Positions 21,592 to 34,070 of a stretch of DNA of 64,000 nt are shown piece by piece. The notes beneath the pieces were generated by a model that did no database searches, was not told the DNA's origin, and worked only from the letters and a program-made list of their open reading frames with translations. How positions within the stretch are numbered: position 1 is the stretch's first letter; each line of letters starts with the position of its first letter. The position numbers and the translations under genes were made by a program. Origin of the DNA: Zygnema cylindricum (taxonomy: Eukaryota; Streptophyta; Zygnematophyceae; Zygnematales; Zygnemataceae); NCBI GenBank assembly GCA_037447655.1, contig JBBHKE010002640.1, forward strand, positions 237,467 to 301,466, read 5' to 3'.

Positions 21592-23240
21592 AATAATTGG
21601 AATACTTACCACAAAAAGCTACACCGTGAATCGCTTTTAATGCTAATAACACTTTTTCCGCACCCATAGATTTTACCCTCAAACTTAAATTAGAATGGTA
21701 TTAAGTTATTAATATATTTTTGTTTACTTATAATTAGAGTCAATTACAATAATTTGGAAGGTTTTTAGATTAGTTTTGTGTATGAAATGTGTTAGTCCGT
21801 ACCACATGTGATCGCAATTTGATACTAAAGTACAAAAGAAAGTGTCAGAAAAAGTTGTCGACATGAGAAAGTGAAAGTGAGTGGCGTCCACACGGGAAGC
21901 CACACTTAGGGTGCAGTTACATCAAACGAGTCTTTGAAAAACAACATTACAAAAGGTACGACTATGATTCGGTCCGGGCTAAAACATTGACCGGCCGATT
22001 ATTTTTTTAAGCAATCGCCCCATCCGCCTCTCTACAAGTGGGGCTTCATCATGAAGAAAGTGAGGTTGTTTACTGGAAAACGTACCTTTTCGTATTAAGC
22101 CGTACTGCTTTAATTCTATTTTTTATAAAACATGTTTATTGGCGATTCGTCAAGATTCTCCAAACTTTTGGGTGAAAATTTCGACCTTCCGATTTTGAGT
22201 TTTCGAAGAAAACACTCCTTCTCTCCAGTGTCTGGACAACCTCCTCCAATTTCTCAGTGACTGCGACAAGTTTGAGAGTTGGAGAGAGAAGTTAGAGATA
22301 GACTGCCTCGACTTCTATATTTCTTTTCAGACCTAGAAAATACTAATAAAACCATTAGTTTCTACACAAATCGACCTGAAGCGACGAAAAAATCTTTGCC
22401 AGAGGATGCCATTTAACGCTTATTTTATTCTGCGGAGAAGACTTTACATATTGGCATAATTCGTATACTGGTAAAGTACGCACGGACAAAAGTTAATTTT
22501 AATAAGTTTTTACAAATCATAAATTTCGCCCGTCCGTACAGATATGTTGTTCAAACTCTGTGCATTTCAAATCTTTTACTATTATCGACTGTCTGAACAG
22601 GAACCTTACGTGGTTCCAATCGAAATGAAGCACATAGCCGATAGGTGCCTTGTTGGCACGACCTGATGGATAAGTGATATAAATATTACTGCCAATAAAC
22701 GCGTCGGTACGATTACTTGAAACGCATGATGGACGACGACCCTAATGGTGTACTCACCTCACGGAGGTGAGTACACCATCACAAAACCTGTCGAGTCGCT
22801 ACACGTGGACAATATAGACACGTGCGACGACATACTACCACAAAAAATGTCAGCCGAGTGGAGTCCTCCCGATGTAACCCCACACTTAGGGTTTTATATT
22901 TTTATTCCAACGAATAAAGATGGTATAAAATTGCGCAAACCCGTTCTCACATGTTTAAGCGTCGATAATATGAACAATGAACGAAGGCTATAGCGGCTAC
23001 ACTTTAAAAATATGTATCCGAATTAGTGTTACGTGTATTAGTTAGAGCTAATGTTTTGTTGGCTCTAGGTCATGAAACCCAATATAGCGTCCATAATACT
23101 ATTTTTTTCTTTAACACTATTTTTTTCTTTACACCGATAATTTCTCAACACTATAAAAAATCTAGTCTCAAAAATGTTTCTCCTTTTACTTTCGACCCGG
23201 AAGCACGTTTTGATCCAAGTTCGCGGCTATTCGGGTATAG
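21592..23240. other. repeat-derived DNA
   Basis: A MITE-type end (TA then CACCGTGAATCGC) sits at 21622 without a visible partner. Segment 22040-22260 resembles 19300-19520, and 22608-22740 resembles 19963-20090. A 35-bp palindrome lies at 22745-22779. No gene is supported. Confidence 0.5.
22745..22779. repeat. 35-bp palindrome
   Basis: ATGGTGTACTCACCTC is inverted after a 3-bp loop. The inner ACTC-CCTC/GAGG-GAGT pattern recalls the palindromes at 1499-1544 and 17993-18038. Confidence 0.8.
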
Positions 23241-23242
23241 TA

Positions 23243-23805
23243 CACCGCCAATCGCTATTAGCGTAGTGTACGCAAATTCCGTCCCGCTTTTTTTTATTAT
23301 TCTCCATTAGCGTAGTTCATTCTATTTTATTCTTTACTTTATCAGGGTTAATTTTGTTGTACCGTACAAAACGGAAGTACGTCATCATTTAATTAGTGTG
23401 GTGTACAGACACTGTCAGATCGTACAAAATTGTACCTTTTTAAGTGAAAAATTATAATTAATGAGTTCTAACCACGGACGCATGAGAATATGCGCTCTTA
23501 AAAGGGGATATAATCGGGTTGTCAAATATGACGTTCACACATATTCATCCAACAACCACATTTTGACTGTGTGAACGTACGATTTGTGTACGATTTGTCA
23601 AATTCTGTACAAATACCTATATTAGTGTAAGCATGTTTGCGACCGAGAATTTTTTTTTTCAACGACCCAAATTAGAATAATTAAACAATTAGAATGTATG
23701 TTTTTTTTCAAAATTTTCAAAATTTTCAAATTCTTAATTAGCGTAAACCACAGTAATTATTCATATACTCTAAAGAAACGTTTACGCTAATAGCAATTGG
23801 CGGTG
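23243..23805. mobile_element. MITE, TA TSD, same family as 13666-14411
   Basis: It starts CACCGCCAATCGCTATTAGC and ends with the inverted GCTAATAGCAATTGGCGGTG, with TA on both sides (23241-23242, 23806-23807). The right 150 bp, including TTAATTAGCGTAAACCA, matches the right end of the junction MITE. Confidence 0.88.
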
Positions 23806-23807
23806 TA

Positions 23808-24180
23808 CACTACGTGTAACGCTATTAGAGTTCATGTTTTGCTTAAAGCATATTTTCTCTGTACACACCTGTCCGATTATGAATCTGACGGTTTCGATTG
23901 AAAGCCAATACTCTCACCTAACCATTTACTGCGTAGTCAATGTAAGATAAATCCAACAAAGTTTCATTTTTTTTTCCCTCCAAAACGAAGTTTTTGTCAA
24001 ACCAAATGTTCTTATTGTCCCTATACCAAATGTACTTTAGTATGCTTTAACTTAAGGGCATGGATAATAAACATAGGTCCCATTTTTAATGATGGCTTAT
24101 ATCCTGTTTTCCCTTTGTTCACCTAACAACATAGACCATTATGGAATTCTCTAAAGAAGTATACTAGAAATATACTTAAT
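23808..24180. other. unassigned DNA
   Basis: No ORF or repeat is recognised in this stretch between a MITE and the 3' end of a retroelement fragment. Confidence 0.4.
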
Positions 24181-25775
24181 ACGACTTTATTAAAGAAAGC
24201 ACAATGGTAAACCATTTACAACAAAAAATTAAAAGTAAAAAAGTAAACGTGGGTGCAAGCAAACTAAATGAAGATTGAGGGATTTCATGCCATCTATAAT
24301 AGCAATAACAAATTGAAGGAGGATGAAATATTGCCATTGATAACGTTGACAAAAAAAAGTCAGGGCAAGTGGGAAGCTACTAAAATCCCTCTTCTCGAAA
24401 GATAGCCAACTACAAGTATCGAAATGAAACACAGGATAAATTAAAAGCACGATGGTAAACCATCTGAGTCCGGGGGTACAAAAGAGGTGGCATGGCCGAA
24501 ACTGAAAAACTACCAGCAGGGAATAAAATAACAGCACAACAAAAACTAAAAGAAAACAACAACAAGGGAAAATAAAAGCACCCAAACTCAAAATGAAAAG
24601 CACGACAATTGACAAAGCCAAAACTACAACCCCAACCACAACCCAATTAAAAAACTACGAAAAGCAACCCCGTAAGTCCCCCCATCCCGGGGGAGCACGT
24701 TGAGGGAGTTCCGGAACCCGACGACGATCCATAGCCGCAACAGCCAATCGGAGGAGAATAGAAGCTTGCACACGTTGTAAAGCCACAGATAAGCGTTGAC
24801 GATAAAAAGAAGTAAGGACCGAAGGAGGAGGGCTCCCTGGTCCTCGGCACTCGAAAGCACGTCGAGCACAAGTACGGAGAAACTCGTCCATTGCAACACC
24901 CAGACAACCAAAGATCTTGACCGCCATCGGAATAAAGTCATCCATAGGGTCTCGGTGGGCATAATCACGCTCCTTCGCCTTAGCGGCATCACGAGCCGCC
25001 ATCCCAACATGTCGAGTTGCCTGACCAACAACTGTAGCTGAAGTAGGGTTTGCCAAAACAATATCACCGAAGATGCAACGGGAACCATCAAGCAGAACAA
25101 CATCGATCCGATACTTGGGAATAATATGAGAAACTTCCCGACGCACAAAAAAGCCCCCCTCTGAAGCGATAGTCGCAACGACATCGCGAATAGTGTCGTG
25201 CGCCTAGATCAAATCTCCCCCATGGGAGCAACGAAGCAAATGGACACCATCGGCCCCCAAGACGCGACCACATGCACAAACAAGAGAGCCAAGTAAAGGA
25301 GGACGGGGGAGGCCAAGGCGAAACCGGAGGGCGGTGTTGAATTGAGCCGGTGAGAATCGGAGAGTGGACAAAATCGGTGTAGGGAAAAGTCAAGACCCAG
25401 AACCAGGTCCGCCACAAGAGAGAAGACGGGCACGCGAAGAACCGGAGGGAAGCGCCTTGTGAAGGTCAGATTTAATGGAGGCGACAACCCGATCAGAAAT
25501 CGATTCCTGGACACGCTCAACAAATTTTGTAACAACGGTGGAGAAAATTGGCACATCCACTAGGGCATGGGGAGGAAGAGAACGTGACGCGTCCAATAGA
25601 GATCGCTGGAAGGTGAACACACCGTATGAAACCCGGGGGATAACAGTAGCTAGAACGGGGGTGTCCCAAGCCAAGAAACGGGAAACAAGAGTGGAGGCAA
25701 TAAGACACCAACTTCCCAAATAGGCAACGGGAGCAACACGAGCAGTGACCCACTTCCACGTCACGCCAGCTCATT
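24181..25775 (-). pseudogene. non-LTR-type retroelement, 3' fragment (copy 1)
   Basis: On the minus strand the order begins with a post-RT stretch (FTFQRSLLDASRSL ... SDRVVASIKSDLHKALPSGSSRARLLSCGGPGSG, about 25650-25390). Then comes a cysteine motif region (CACGRV ... HLLRCSHGG, about 25275-25205), and then an endonuclease-like C-terminal domain at 25146-24655 (RREVSHIIP ... LLDGSRCIFGDIVLANP ... AARDAAKAKERDYAHRDPMDDFIPMAVKIFG), each ellipsis marking an omitted stretch. Frameshifts lie near 25390, and an in-frame stop near 25207 breaks it. The 3' untranslated part ends in GGTTTACCAT then TTTAATAAAG (24181-24215). The 5' half with the reverse transcriptase is missing, typical of truncated target-primed insertions. 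Confidence 0.8.
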
Positions 25776-27029
25776 TTCACACTTGTATTGGAATCAAATC
25801 GCGACCTGATTTTAATTAAAATAATACCCTATTGACGAATTGCAAAACGGTATTGCACGCATGAAATGTCTTCGAATTTTTTTGAACGACGGAGAGTGCA
25901 CGCTATTATTTTCCGTGCTCGTCACGCGCATGTACGTACGAAAATGACAAGCATGTACGGAAAAAAAAATCGTTGGGGTCTCCGACCTCCACTTTCATTC
26001 ATGGGTCCTTTGCAAAATTTTACGTCGTCCTCGTCTCTCCCCCTCTTTCTCACTCGACCGCTCCTCCTTCTTTCTTCTTTAAATGAAGTGCAGGAATAAT
26101 AACATCAAATGAAAGATATACATTTTTTATTTGTTTTTAATATTTTTGGTTTGAGTTTGATGGCGTATCGAATGATAAAAGACAAGAAAAAGAAACCGGG
26201 AAGCCATGGCGGAAAATCTACGTACTGATGACGTCACATGGTAGCATGACTTCGCTACGTCACAAAACCCGAAACATCTACAATAGTTCAATGTCACAAA
26301 CGTCTACAACCGTCGCAGTTTTTGTCGACGTCACCAATTTTCGGAGGTTTCGTAGTCGTCTACATTTCGTTTCGTACTATGTCGCACATTTTGTAGACGT
26401 CTACAAATGTCACACATTTGAAGTAATGAAGGCGCAAGTAACGATTGACATAGGAACACTTTGAAAAGAACACCGCAAAATCTGTGCTAAAATCTAAAGT
26501 AACAGTTCAAAGTTTCGGTTACATGGGCACACACCCTAATAGCGAGTCATGTTGTACTGTACAATACTACACCTGCTGGACAATCATGCCCCGATATCAA
26601 ACGGCTCGATTATTTCGTCGCCAATCCTGATTGTTCGTTTTACATTCGATTATTACCCGTTTTCCCGCTCCCATCAAATATCGCTCATTATCTTCTGGAG
26701 CTAGGGTATTTGCTACCACTATCATTCCCACTCTTTGTCTTGTAAACCCTAAAAAACCCTAAAAACCTTATCCTTCCCACTCTTTGTTTTATACCTGCTC
26801 GGTTCACTACAACATATCGTTACTACTTTTTACGCTAATTCCGTCTAACTTTTTTTTAGCGAAAATCGTAAAATAGTGTCAGCAACACTATCTTGAGGGA
26901 GTAGACTACAACCTGCCACGTCCCCTTCATTGGATTAGTATTAATTATTATCATTTCGCATTAACACTAATAAATTCCTTAAAGCTCATAAGGATGAGCG
27001 ATGGACCGGCCTCCACTTTATGCTTAGTG
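25776..27029. other. repeat-like DNA with a decayed MITE
   Basis: Segment 26816-26990 resembles the inner part of the 216-bp MITE (both have a GGAAGTGGACCA/GGGAGTAGACTA block followed by CTGCCACGT). A lone Harbinger-like end (inverted TTAGGGTGTGTGCCCATG) lies near 26520-26545. A short AAACCCTA run at 26745-26770 is too small to be telomeric. No gene is supported. Confidence 0.45.
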
Positions 27030-27570
27030 TCTCTCATCCGCTTTTATTGACTCTTTTGTTTGCCTGTGCCGTTGTGTTATTGGGTTCGAAGGAATCCACT
27101 TTATTTGTTACTCCTATGGGTGAGAGTTGATTTAAGCGCATGATGGTGTTTGTGACATTATTGTGACTATTGCTTCTAAGAGGCTGTATTTCGATAGGCG
27201 TGAGATTTTGCATGTTATCCCTTTGCAACGAATTTATACTATTTTGCTCGACGGTTCTCGTCGTATATTTGGCGACGTTGTTCGGACAAACCTTGCCTCT
27301 AATCTAGTCGCGGGCTAGGTGGCTTAACATGCTAGAGTGTCACCATGGAAGCTGCTAAGGAATGTGATTGTGCACACCTCGATGCAATGCACGACTTTAT
27401 TTTGATAGCGGTCGAGATATTTGCACGAGTTTATTTAGGATTGCTTTTTCATTTCAGTTTGTTTAATCCCATTTTTGAATATTTTGTTTTGTTTCGGCTT
27501 TCTTGGTTCTTTTGTTCCCCGTAGTCAAGTGTATTACCATTGCACTTTCTAAACAAAGCTCATTCCAGTT
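27030..27570 (+). pseudogene. non-LTR-type retroelement, 3' fragment (copy 3)
   Basis: On the plus strand it reads AHDGVCDIIVTIA, then RREILHVIPLQ and ILLDGSRRIFGDVV (about 27140-27290), matching the endonuclease-like domain of copies 1 and 2. Stops and frameshifts follow. The protein homology ends at the ATATTTGCACGAG near 27420. A 49-bp block (27429-27477) follows that is identical to 37647-37695. The tail near 27530-27562 again has a TTACCATTGCACTTTCT motif like the other 3' ends. Confidence 0.75.
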
Positions 27571-28285
27571 GACTAAATGGTTTGCCGCCACTTCTTTAAA
27601 GCTTAGGGTAGAAAAAGGGGAGTGATGTATCGACCAACGATTAATCATTCCACTTTAAGGAGTGACCATTTTTCGACATATGCTGCCCCTCCTAAAGCTT
27701 CTCTACACCTTCCCTGCGATTGTTCTTTCTTACTTGTACAGGTTTTTACTCCGATATTTGTGTTGCAAGCATATTTGTCCTCAATCTCACTAAATCGCCT
27801 CAAAACTGTCCACAAAAGATGATTTTTTTGTCTCTGGTGAAATTGAAACCCTTGCTTGCCGTTTCAGTGTTCACAATACAACATAGGAATATCGAGGGTT
27901 TTCATACCTTAAAGAATGTTTTAAAAAGCGTAGAACGCCGTTTTTTGCTTTGGAATAGTGTAATGTAACCATTTCAACACGAGGAGAGAAAACTTAATTC
28001 AAGGTGAAAAAGAAGCTGTTAACTGGCCAAATTGAGAGAAAGCAAGGAGTCATCAGAGGTGAAACAGGTGAAGGGGAAAGCAATATGTGGACTCCAAATG
28101 TTAAAACGATACGTCGATTCTTTAATGATTACCTTTGGATGAAGTTTCATCCAGCTGGACTCGCCCAAAGTAAATGGTAGCAGTTCCCATTGGTCCGAAC
28201 CCGAAAGAAACAACCTCATATTCGGCATCCGTGGCAAATATTCAGACGGGCCCGCATGCACGCCAATTTTTTTCAGTAATTGCCG
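27571..28285. other. unassigned DNA with a weak minus-strand exon candidate
   Basis: On the minus strand 28143-28266 reads openly (GPSEYLPRMPNMRLFLSGSD and on to SSWMKLHPK), followed by a GTAATC donor-like site at about 28137-28142. No good acceptor is visible upstream because the hexamer repeat begins there. It could be a piece of an unrelated gene or chance. Confidence 0.3.
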
Positions 28286-28287
28286 AA

Positions 28288-28553
28288 TGACGGTGGCGGT
28301 GACGATGACGGTGAAAGTGACGGTGACAGTGACAGTGACGATGTCGATGACGGTGACGATGACGGTGATGATGACAGAGACAGTGACGGTGACGATGACA
28401 GTGACAGTGACGGTGACGATGACAGTGACAGTGACGCTGACAGTGACAATGATGGTGATGGTGACAGTGACACATGGTGACAGTGACGGTGACGGTGACG
28501 TTGACAGTGGCGGTGACAATGACGGTGACAGTGACAGTGACAGTGACAGTGAC
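28288..28553. repeat. hexanucleotide minisatellite (GTGACR)n
   Basis: About 265 bp of imperfect GTGACG/GTGACA/GATGAC units. Because the period is six and the unit has no stop in most frames, several long spurious ORFs arise on both strands (Asp-Gly-Ser rich on plus, Ser-Pro or His-Cys rich on minus). Confidence 0.95.
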
Positions 28554-29227
28554 TACAGTTTACTCATTGTGTTAAATTAGAGTTTTATTTCCAGAAGCAA
28601 ATCAAGGCATAAATTTCTTGCTTGCTGCCGAGAAAACAACAAAATGTACACTTCGAGACAAATGTTTAATGACCGAAAAAGTGATGTTCAACTCTTGTAT
28701 CCAACATGTATTAATGAAAACCGGGCTTTATTAAAACCACGCGATGGTAAACCATCTGAATACATGGAAACCAAAGAAAGCAATAACAATGGCAATATTT
28801 CCTAAGGGACAACAATACATATGAAATGAAAATGAGCTAGAACGGGTGAAAAAAAATAAAAAAAAAGGTTAACAGACATAGACGCCAACTACAAAACAAT
28901 CATTACTACTCTTGCCATCCAAAAACTTTTACGGTTTTCAATCTCTTCGATAAAAGAATACGCAAAAATCTAAAATCTTAAAATGTAATTTAGGGCAAAA
29001 CTATAGCTCACGCCCCATATATGGTGATTTGAAATTATACATCTTAAAAGAAGGAAATCGAGAGTATAATATTCTTCCAAGATTCACCCAATGACAAGTA
29101 TATCATAAACTTACACGACTCATATGGCAAACATATTCACAGTTAAATTGACCGAGGAAAGGAAATGACACAAAAAAACTCTCCCCAAAAGTTAAAAAAT
29201 GGAAGAAAAATAAAATAAAAATGGCAA
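28554..29227. other. 3' flank of the large gene, with a retroelement tail
   Basis: On the minus strand this lies downstream of the large gene's stop codon and should include its 3' untranslated region. No canonical AATAAA is obvious within 300 bp. A short 3' tail of the non-LTR family (GGTTTACCATCGCG then TTTTAATAAAGCCC, minus strand, about 28723-28762) shows a fourth insertion remnant. Confidence 0.5.
28723..28800 (-). mobile_element. 3' tail remnant of the non-LTR family
   Basis: The minus-strand sequence CAGATGGTTTACCATCGCG followed by TTTTAATAAAGC matches the 3' end of copy 1 (24181-24215). Only the untranslated tail is recognisable. Confidence 0.6.
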
Positions 29228-32200
29228 CTATAATAATACTCCAGAAGAAACTTTCATAGCTTGTCGGGACTGCCGAATGACACGCTGTAGTTTCTCATCG
29301 AGTTCTCGTAGAGGCAAAAGGTCGTCTCTCAAGTTAGAGAAGAAGGAGAGAAAATGTCTCAATTGACCCCCCCATTCCTCCAAAAACTCAAAAGTGTACC
29401 TTGGAACAAACAATGACTTCTCTTCTCTCCTCGTCTCTCTAGGGTTACCAAACTCACCTTCTTCACTTTCCGAGAAACCTCCCACGACAACTCCAACTGA
29501 TTGTTCTCGTCCGTTTCTGCGTGACGCGACAACGTTGATTTCGTCTGATTCTGGTTGCCTCTTGGGTCTACTGAAGCTCAAAGATATTTCTGTATCAGAA
29601 GCTCCATCTGCTATTCTCGGGTTTGAGGATCCAAAATTAAAATTTTGACAGCTTTCGAGACAAAAATTGAAGAGCTGCATAGGGGAAAAAACCGATGCAT
29701 AAAGAAAATGATTTTTTCAGGTGCAAACTCTTCAAGAAATGGACAAGCTCAGAGAAAAAAAATTAAACAATGAACAAGAAGAGGACACGAAAAGAACCAG
29801 ATGAGAGACAGAATAGGACCGGAACGGACTGGAATAAAACCGGGATAATATAACGATCATAGAACAAGAATACGACGCAAAACAAACGAGAATAGGACAA
29901 GACTAGAGACAGGAATAGAACGTGAATAAAACATGAAACCAACAAAAACAGAACGAGAATAAAACGAGAACAGAACCATAATAAAACCAAAATCGCTTCT
30001 TAAAATATTTTAAATCCGAAAATCCTAAAATCATGTGACATGTGTAGCAAATGTGACCATCAAATACACATCACAAAGGTTCAATCATAGCTACATCGGG
30101 TAATTTTACATACGCAATTACTGGCGTTACCAGCCAATAACCATAGTAACTGTACGCAAAAACTATACAAACTTTACACTTTTCTGTACGATTGCCACGA
30201 TTGTAACAGGAGTTCCTCCACTTTTCCTGCTTTCTTTGGAGATAAAGGATCCTCCTAAAATCCATACATCTCACTATTCTTGAATGCAGGTGACGGATAA
30301 TGTCCTAAATGGTCAATATATACATTGATTCGTGAAGGAATACGGAGAGCCCAAATATTCAAAACGCTCCATTTATTCCTCCCCTCACCCCTCTCCCCTT
30401 CCCTATCTCCTCTCCCCTCTCCCCTGGACTCTCTCGCACATCATGTCTTTTAGTGAGTGATGCCATGGCATCTGCCTCCCATCCCCATTTCCCTCTCTCC
30501 CCCCCTCTCTCTCTCCCTCTCGCTCCCTCTCCCCCCTATTTCCCCTCTCTCCACTTTTCTGGGAAAGGAGTTACCCCTCTAGCCCTTGCCCACCATCTCC
30601 CATCTATTCAACTTTCTCTCACCTTTCCCTGCAGTAAAATGCAGTAAAGCAGTTTTGCGAGCTGAGTGGAGGTGAGTTCAAGAGCCGTTCCATCTCTACT
30701 CCATCTCTCCTTCAGACCATACAATACAAGTTCATCTGAAACCCAGAAAGAAAAAGTTTCCGAGACGTTTCACAATCTATAAACTAAAAAAGTTTGTCGG
30801 AAACGCAATAACGTTTTCCTTTAAAAGTTTTAAAATTTATAAGAGGTTCATGTGAAACCGAGAGGAAAGCAAACATGGGAAAAAGGGAAGCGCCGGACGT
30901 TTTAATAGCGGAAACACGCTACTGAGAGGAAAAATAGCGTGTGTTTCTTCAATAACAACATATATGTGTTTGAATTCAGGGAGAAAAATCCCCTCCAAGT
31001 GTTTTCACATAGAAGTGTATGCGAAACCCAGAAACGACACGTGATCAAGAAATGAACCCTAGTTCTCTCTCTCTCTCCCCCTCCCTCTCTCTGCCTCTCT
31101 CTGTCCCTTCTCCCTCTCCCTCACTCTGTATGCCTTGCTCTCTCTTTCTTCCAGTTCCGCACACTTACCTGTGAGATAATGGAATTCAAAATATAGCCCT
31201 TTGTACATCTTTGCTTCTTCGGCTGACAAAAAAACAACTTCAAGTTGTTTCTCAAGAGCTCGTGAAACAGAACCAAATTTATCTTCAGCTGTCAACGAGT
31301 GGAGTGACCCTTCTACAGTCTTATCTTCTAGTGTTTGATTCACAGTATTGAACGTTTTACTAAATTTTCCACTGGCTGTTAGAGTTTCTGGTATGCTAGT
31401 AAGTCCAGATAACGATGTTTGCAGAATGCCGGGCAAGATTGAAGAAAGACAAGAAGGTTCCAAAATATGTTGGTTAACAAAAGCATTGACGGAGCTCAGG
31501 AGTTTGGTTATAGACATTTCCAAACTACTAAATGCATGGGAGCTTTTGGGCCTGCAGAACAGAAAACGAAAAATAGTAAGAAACGATAGAGATATAAGGG
31601 TCAGGACAAGTTCCAGAAAATTGTGGACAGGGAAATTAAAAAAAAAAAAAAGAGCGGTTGGCTAGAACTGCATCTTATATGTGTAAGATGCCCCAATCAA
31701 ACATACTTTCATAAAATTCATGTTTTTGTACTAATAACAAGCTGATTTGATTGTCCTTTATACGATTGAGTAAGATTTTCAACGTTTTGCCCATGACAAG
31801 TTTTTGCCAATCTAGACTTAAGACGTGCAACTGCACCATAAATCGCTATTGGTTTTACGAGGACTGTTTTACTGGGAATAATTATATTTCCGGTGCAAAT
31901 GACGTGAACGATTGTGAACCGCAAAAAGAATTAGCGTTAAGGACAAAAACTATCAGTATAAATAACACAATTTTATGTTCAGAGGGCAAAAAAACCGGGA
32001 CAATATTTAATGTTATTAACGCTAATAATGATTCATGGTGTAGTTCACAGTACAAAAAAACGGAGGACTTCAATGTAAAATAGTGTGTCTACGAAAGAAA
32101 AATAAACCTCGTACGCTTAGAAGCCAGGGAGTTCCTTCACCCAAAATAACTGACATGGTAGAGACCTGTTTTGCAGCTAGTTAAAGAAAAAGGTTCCAGT

Positions 32201-34070
32201 CACATACCCTGGGGCAGCAAAAAAGTTACGCAAATGTCCCGCAGTAATCCGAAGACTAACAGTGTACTTTTCGCGTGGATTCAGTTTATTGTAGACAGTC
32301 ACATGTTCCTCAACATACTTCTGCTTCAAAATCATCTGCCTAAAAGTTTTCACAGCTTCAAAATTAGGTCTAATTTCGATCGTCTGTGAAGACAGCGGTG
32401 CAATAACTGTCACACCTAATTTGCCGTCTCCTTGCTTTCTCTTTACAGCCGTTTTTGAAGCACTGATTTCCCCTTCTTCTGGACAACCACGACTACAACC
32501 TAACTCTGAAACAGCCGTAAAAAAGAACATGGAATCATTTTTCACTAGATATTCCAGTTCTCTATGCGAGTACAAATTTTCAATCTTTATCGATTCCATC
32601 GTTGGATACAGTTCTATCTCTCCATCTCCTTTCAAAAACTCGTTTCCTCCAATGGGAGGTGAGCGACTTCGTGTCGGAGTCCGAGGTAAGCGAGAGGGGT
32701 GAGCTTCTCTCTCTTCCATTCCACTTTCATTATTTACCAAAAAGATGGGTATATGTTCGATCCCTACAGACCCCACTGCAGCTTGGTTTTCTATGGCTGG
32801 AGAATTGACAGGTATTGTTCCATTACTGGAAAACAAGTTGGGACCCACAGGTTGTCGCGTAGAAAACACAATATCGGTAATGGATATTCCAATTTGTGGA
32901 TGTCGACAAACAGCTTTAAAGTGAATTCTTCTCTGATAGTCCTGTCAAAAGATAAAACAAACAAAAAAACCTCTAGAGGGTAAAAAATGATGATATAGAA
33001 GAGGTGACAGAGATCAACATAGACAATGGCACAGAAAGAAAGAAGAAAAGGAAAAATATACAAATATAGATAAGAAAAGACGGATATAGATGAGGATACA
33101 GATAAGAAAAGATATAGATGAAGACATAGACAACGATAAAAGCAGTAAAAACACCTAAATGACATTGGGTTGGAAATAATAAAGACCTTTCACCTTTACA
33201 AGGCGACAGTTCACCACAATACTGGCTTGAAGTTCATCATAAGTATCCTCTCTAACAGGCGCCCAAGAAGAGGGTCCCGGACAGAAATGAATCCAAATAC
33301 GAACACTGAGAAAGAAAAAGAGGAAAGGCAGGGCGGGGGGGAAGAGGGGAGGAGGGGAGAGGAGAAAATCATCCCACCCACTTGACATCAGACAAGGAAG
33401 TTGTCCTATCAGTGTAGCACACTTTGTCGGAAATCCCTCCCTGACGTTTTTGCCTGAGTCTTTTACTTTTGTTTTGATTTTCCCCTCGACAATTGTGTTG
33501 CTTTTGCTTTTATATTTTACTGTTTTTTTGACATAACTTAATCTGGTTTGGTTTTCAGCAAGTTCAGCGGCTGTTCTTTCAGCAAAAGGAGTCATATGTG
33601 GCAAATGTCACAAAAATAACAAAGACGTTTCCAATAAGCAGATGGCATCAAATCAGCAAATCACTCAAGCAAAACCAAGTTCTTGTTTGAGGCAATTTAT
33701 TTTTATTACATGAAATGAAATCCACAGAATTGCAACAATTTGTTTGAATAAATGTGCTAATAAAGCCCATTGGCGCAAATACCCTATTAACAATTAACTT
33801 GGTGCCTTATCGAGCAGTCACCCAATTTTCACCACAGAAATTATCTCAATTTACCTGCTTTTCGCGTCAACAGTGAGAGAGCTGAAACGTTTTAACGATG
33901 TATTGGCGAGTGAAAAATTCAGCTCGGCTAACTCAGTATGTTTTAAAGTGGAACCAAGGAGAAACTCCATTGCAACTAGAGCATCATTCACAATAACGAA
34001 AGACCTATTTCGGTACCAAAAGTTGTAGTATACTTCTCCCATATTAATCACAGCATCCTCGTCGTCATCC
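29228..34070 (-). CDS. ASH-repeat protein, last five exons and C-terminus
   Basis: After the 9.3-kb intron, 34070-33855 resumes with DDDEDAVINMGEVYYNFWYR and then VNDALVAMEFLLGS. The exon 33305-33194 (VRIWIHFCPGPSSWAPVRED) and exon 32941-32208 (DYQRRIHFKAVCRHPQIGIS) join in phase. Exon 31551-31169 is helix-like with FHYLT at its end. The terminal exon ends at the TAG in 29230-29228. Its 5' edge is uncertain: 29607 joins in phase, but a better pyrimidine-rich acceptor precedes 29674 and would need an undetected small exon. The intron 29608-31168 holds C/T-rich and GAATA-type simple repeats. Confidence 0.8.

Noticed and set aside
24229-24646. Hydrophobic ORFs resembling membrane proteins
   Set aside because: They lie in the T-rich 3' untranslated part of retroelement copy 1.
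26745-26770. Telomere-type AAACCCTA repeat
   Set aside because: Only two or three imperfect units occur in interior sequence.
28242-28580. Overlapping ORFs on both strands (Asp/Gly/Ser-rich, Ser/Pro-rich, His/Cys-rich)
   Set aside because: They are by-products of the GTGAC-type hexamer repeat, which is open in most frames; no unique protein sequence supports them.
30071-30274. 67-residue minus ORF as a missing exon before the last exon
   Set aside because: No acceptor/donor pair gives a phase that joins exons 31551-31169 and the terminal exon, and the sequence resembles the GTAC-rich repeats.
33155-33604. Upper part of a 149-residue minus ORF (Lys/Ser-rich, 33380-33604) as an exon
   Set aside because: The phase-consistent exon is only 33305-33194; the upper part lies in the intron and contains its pyrimidine tract.
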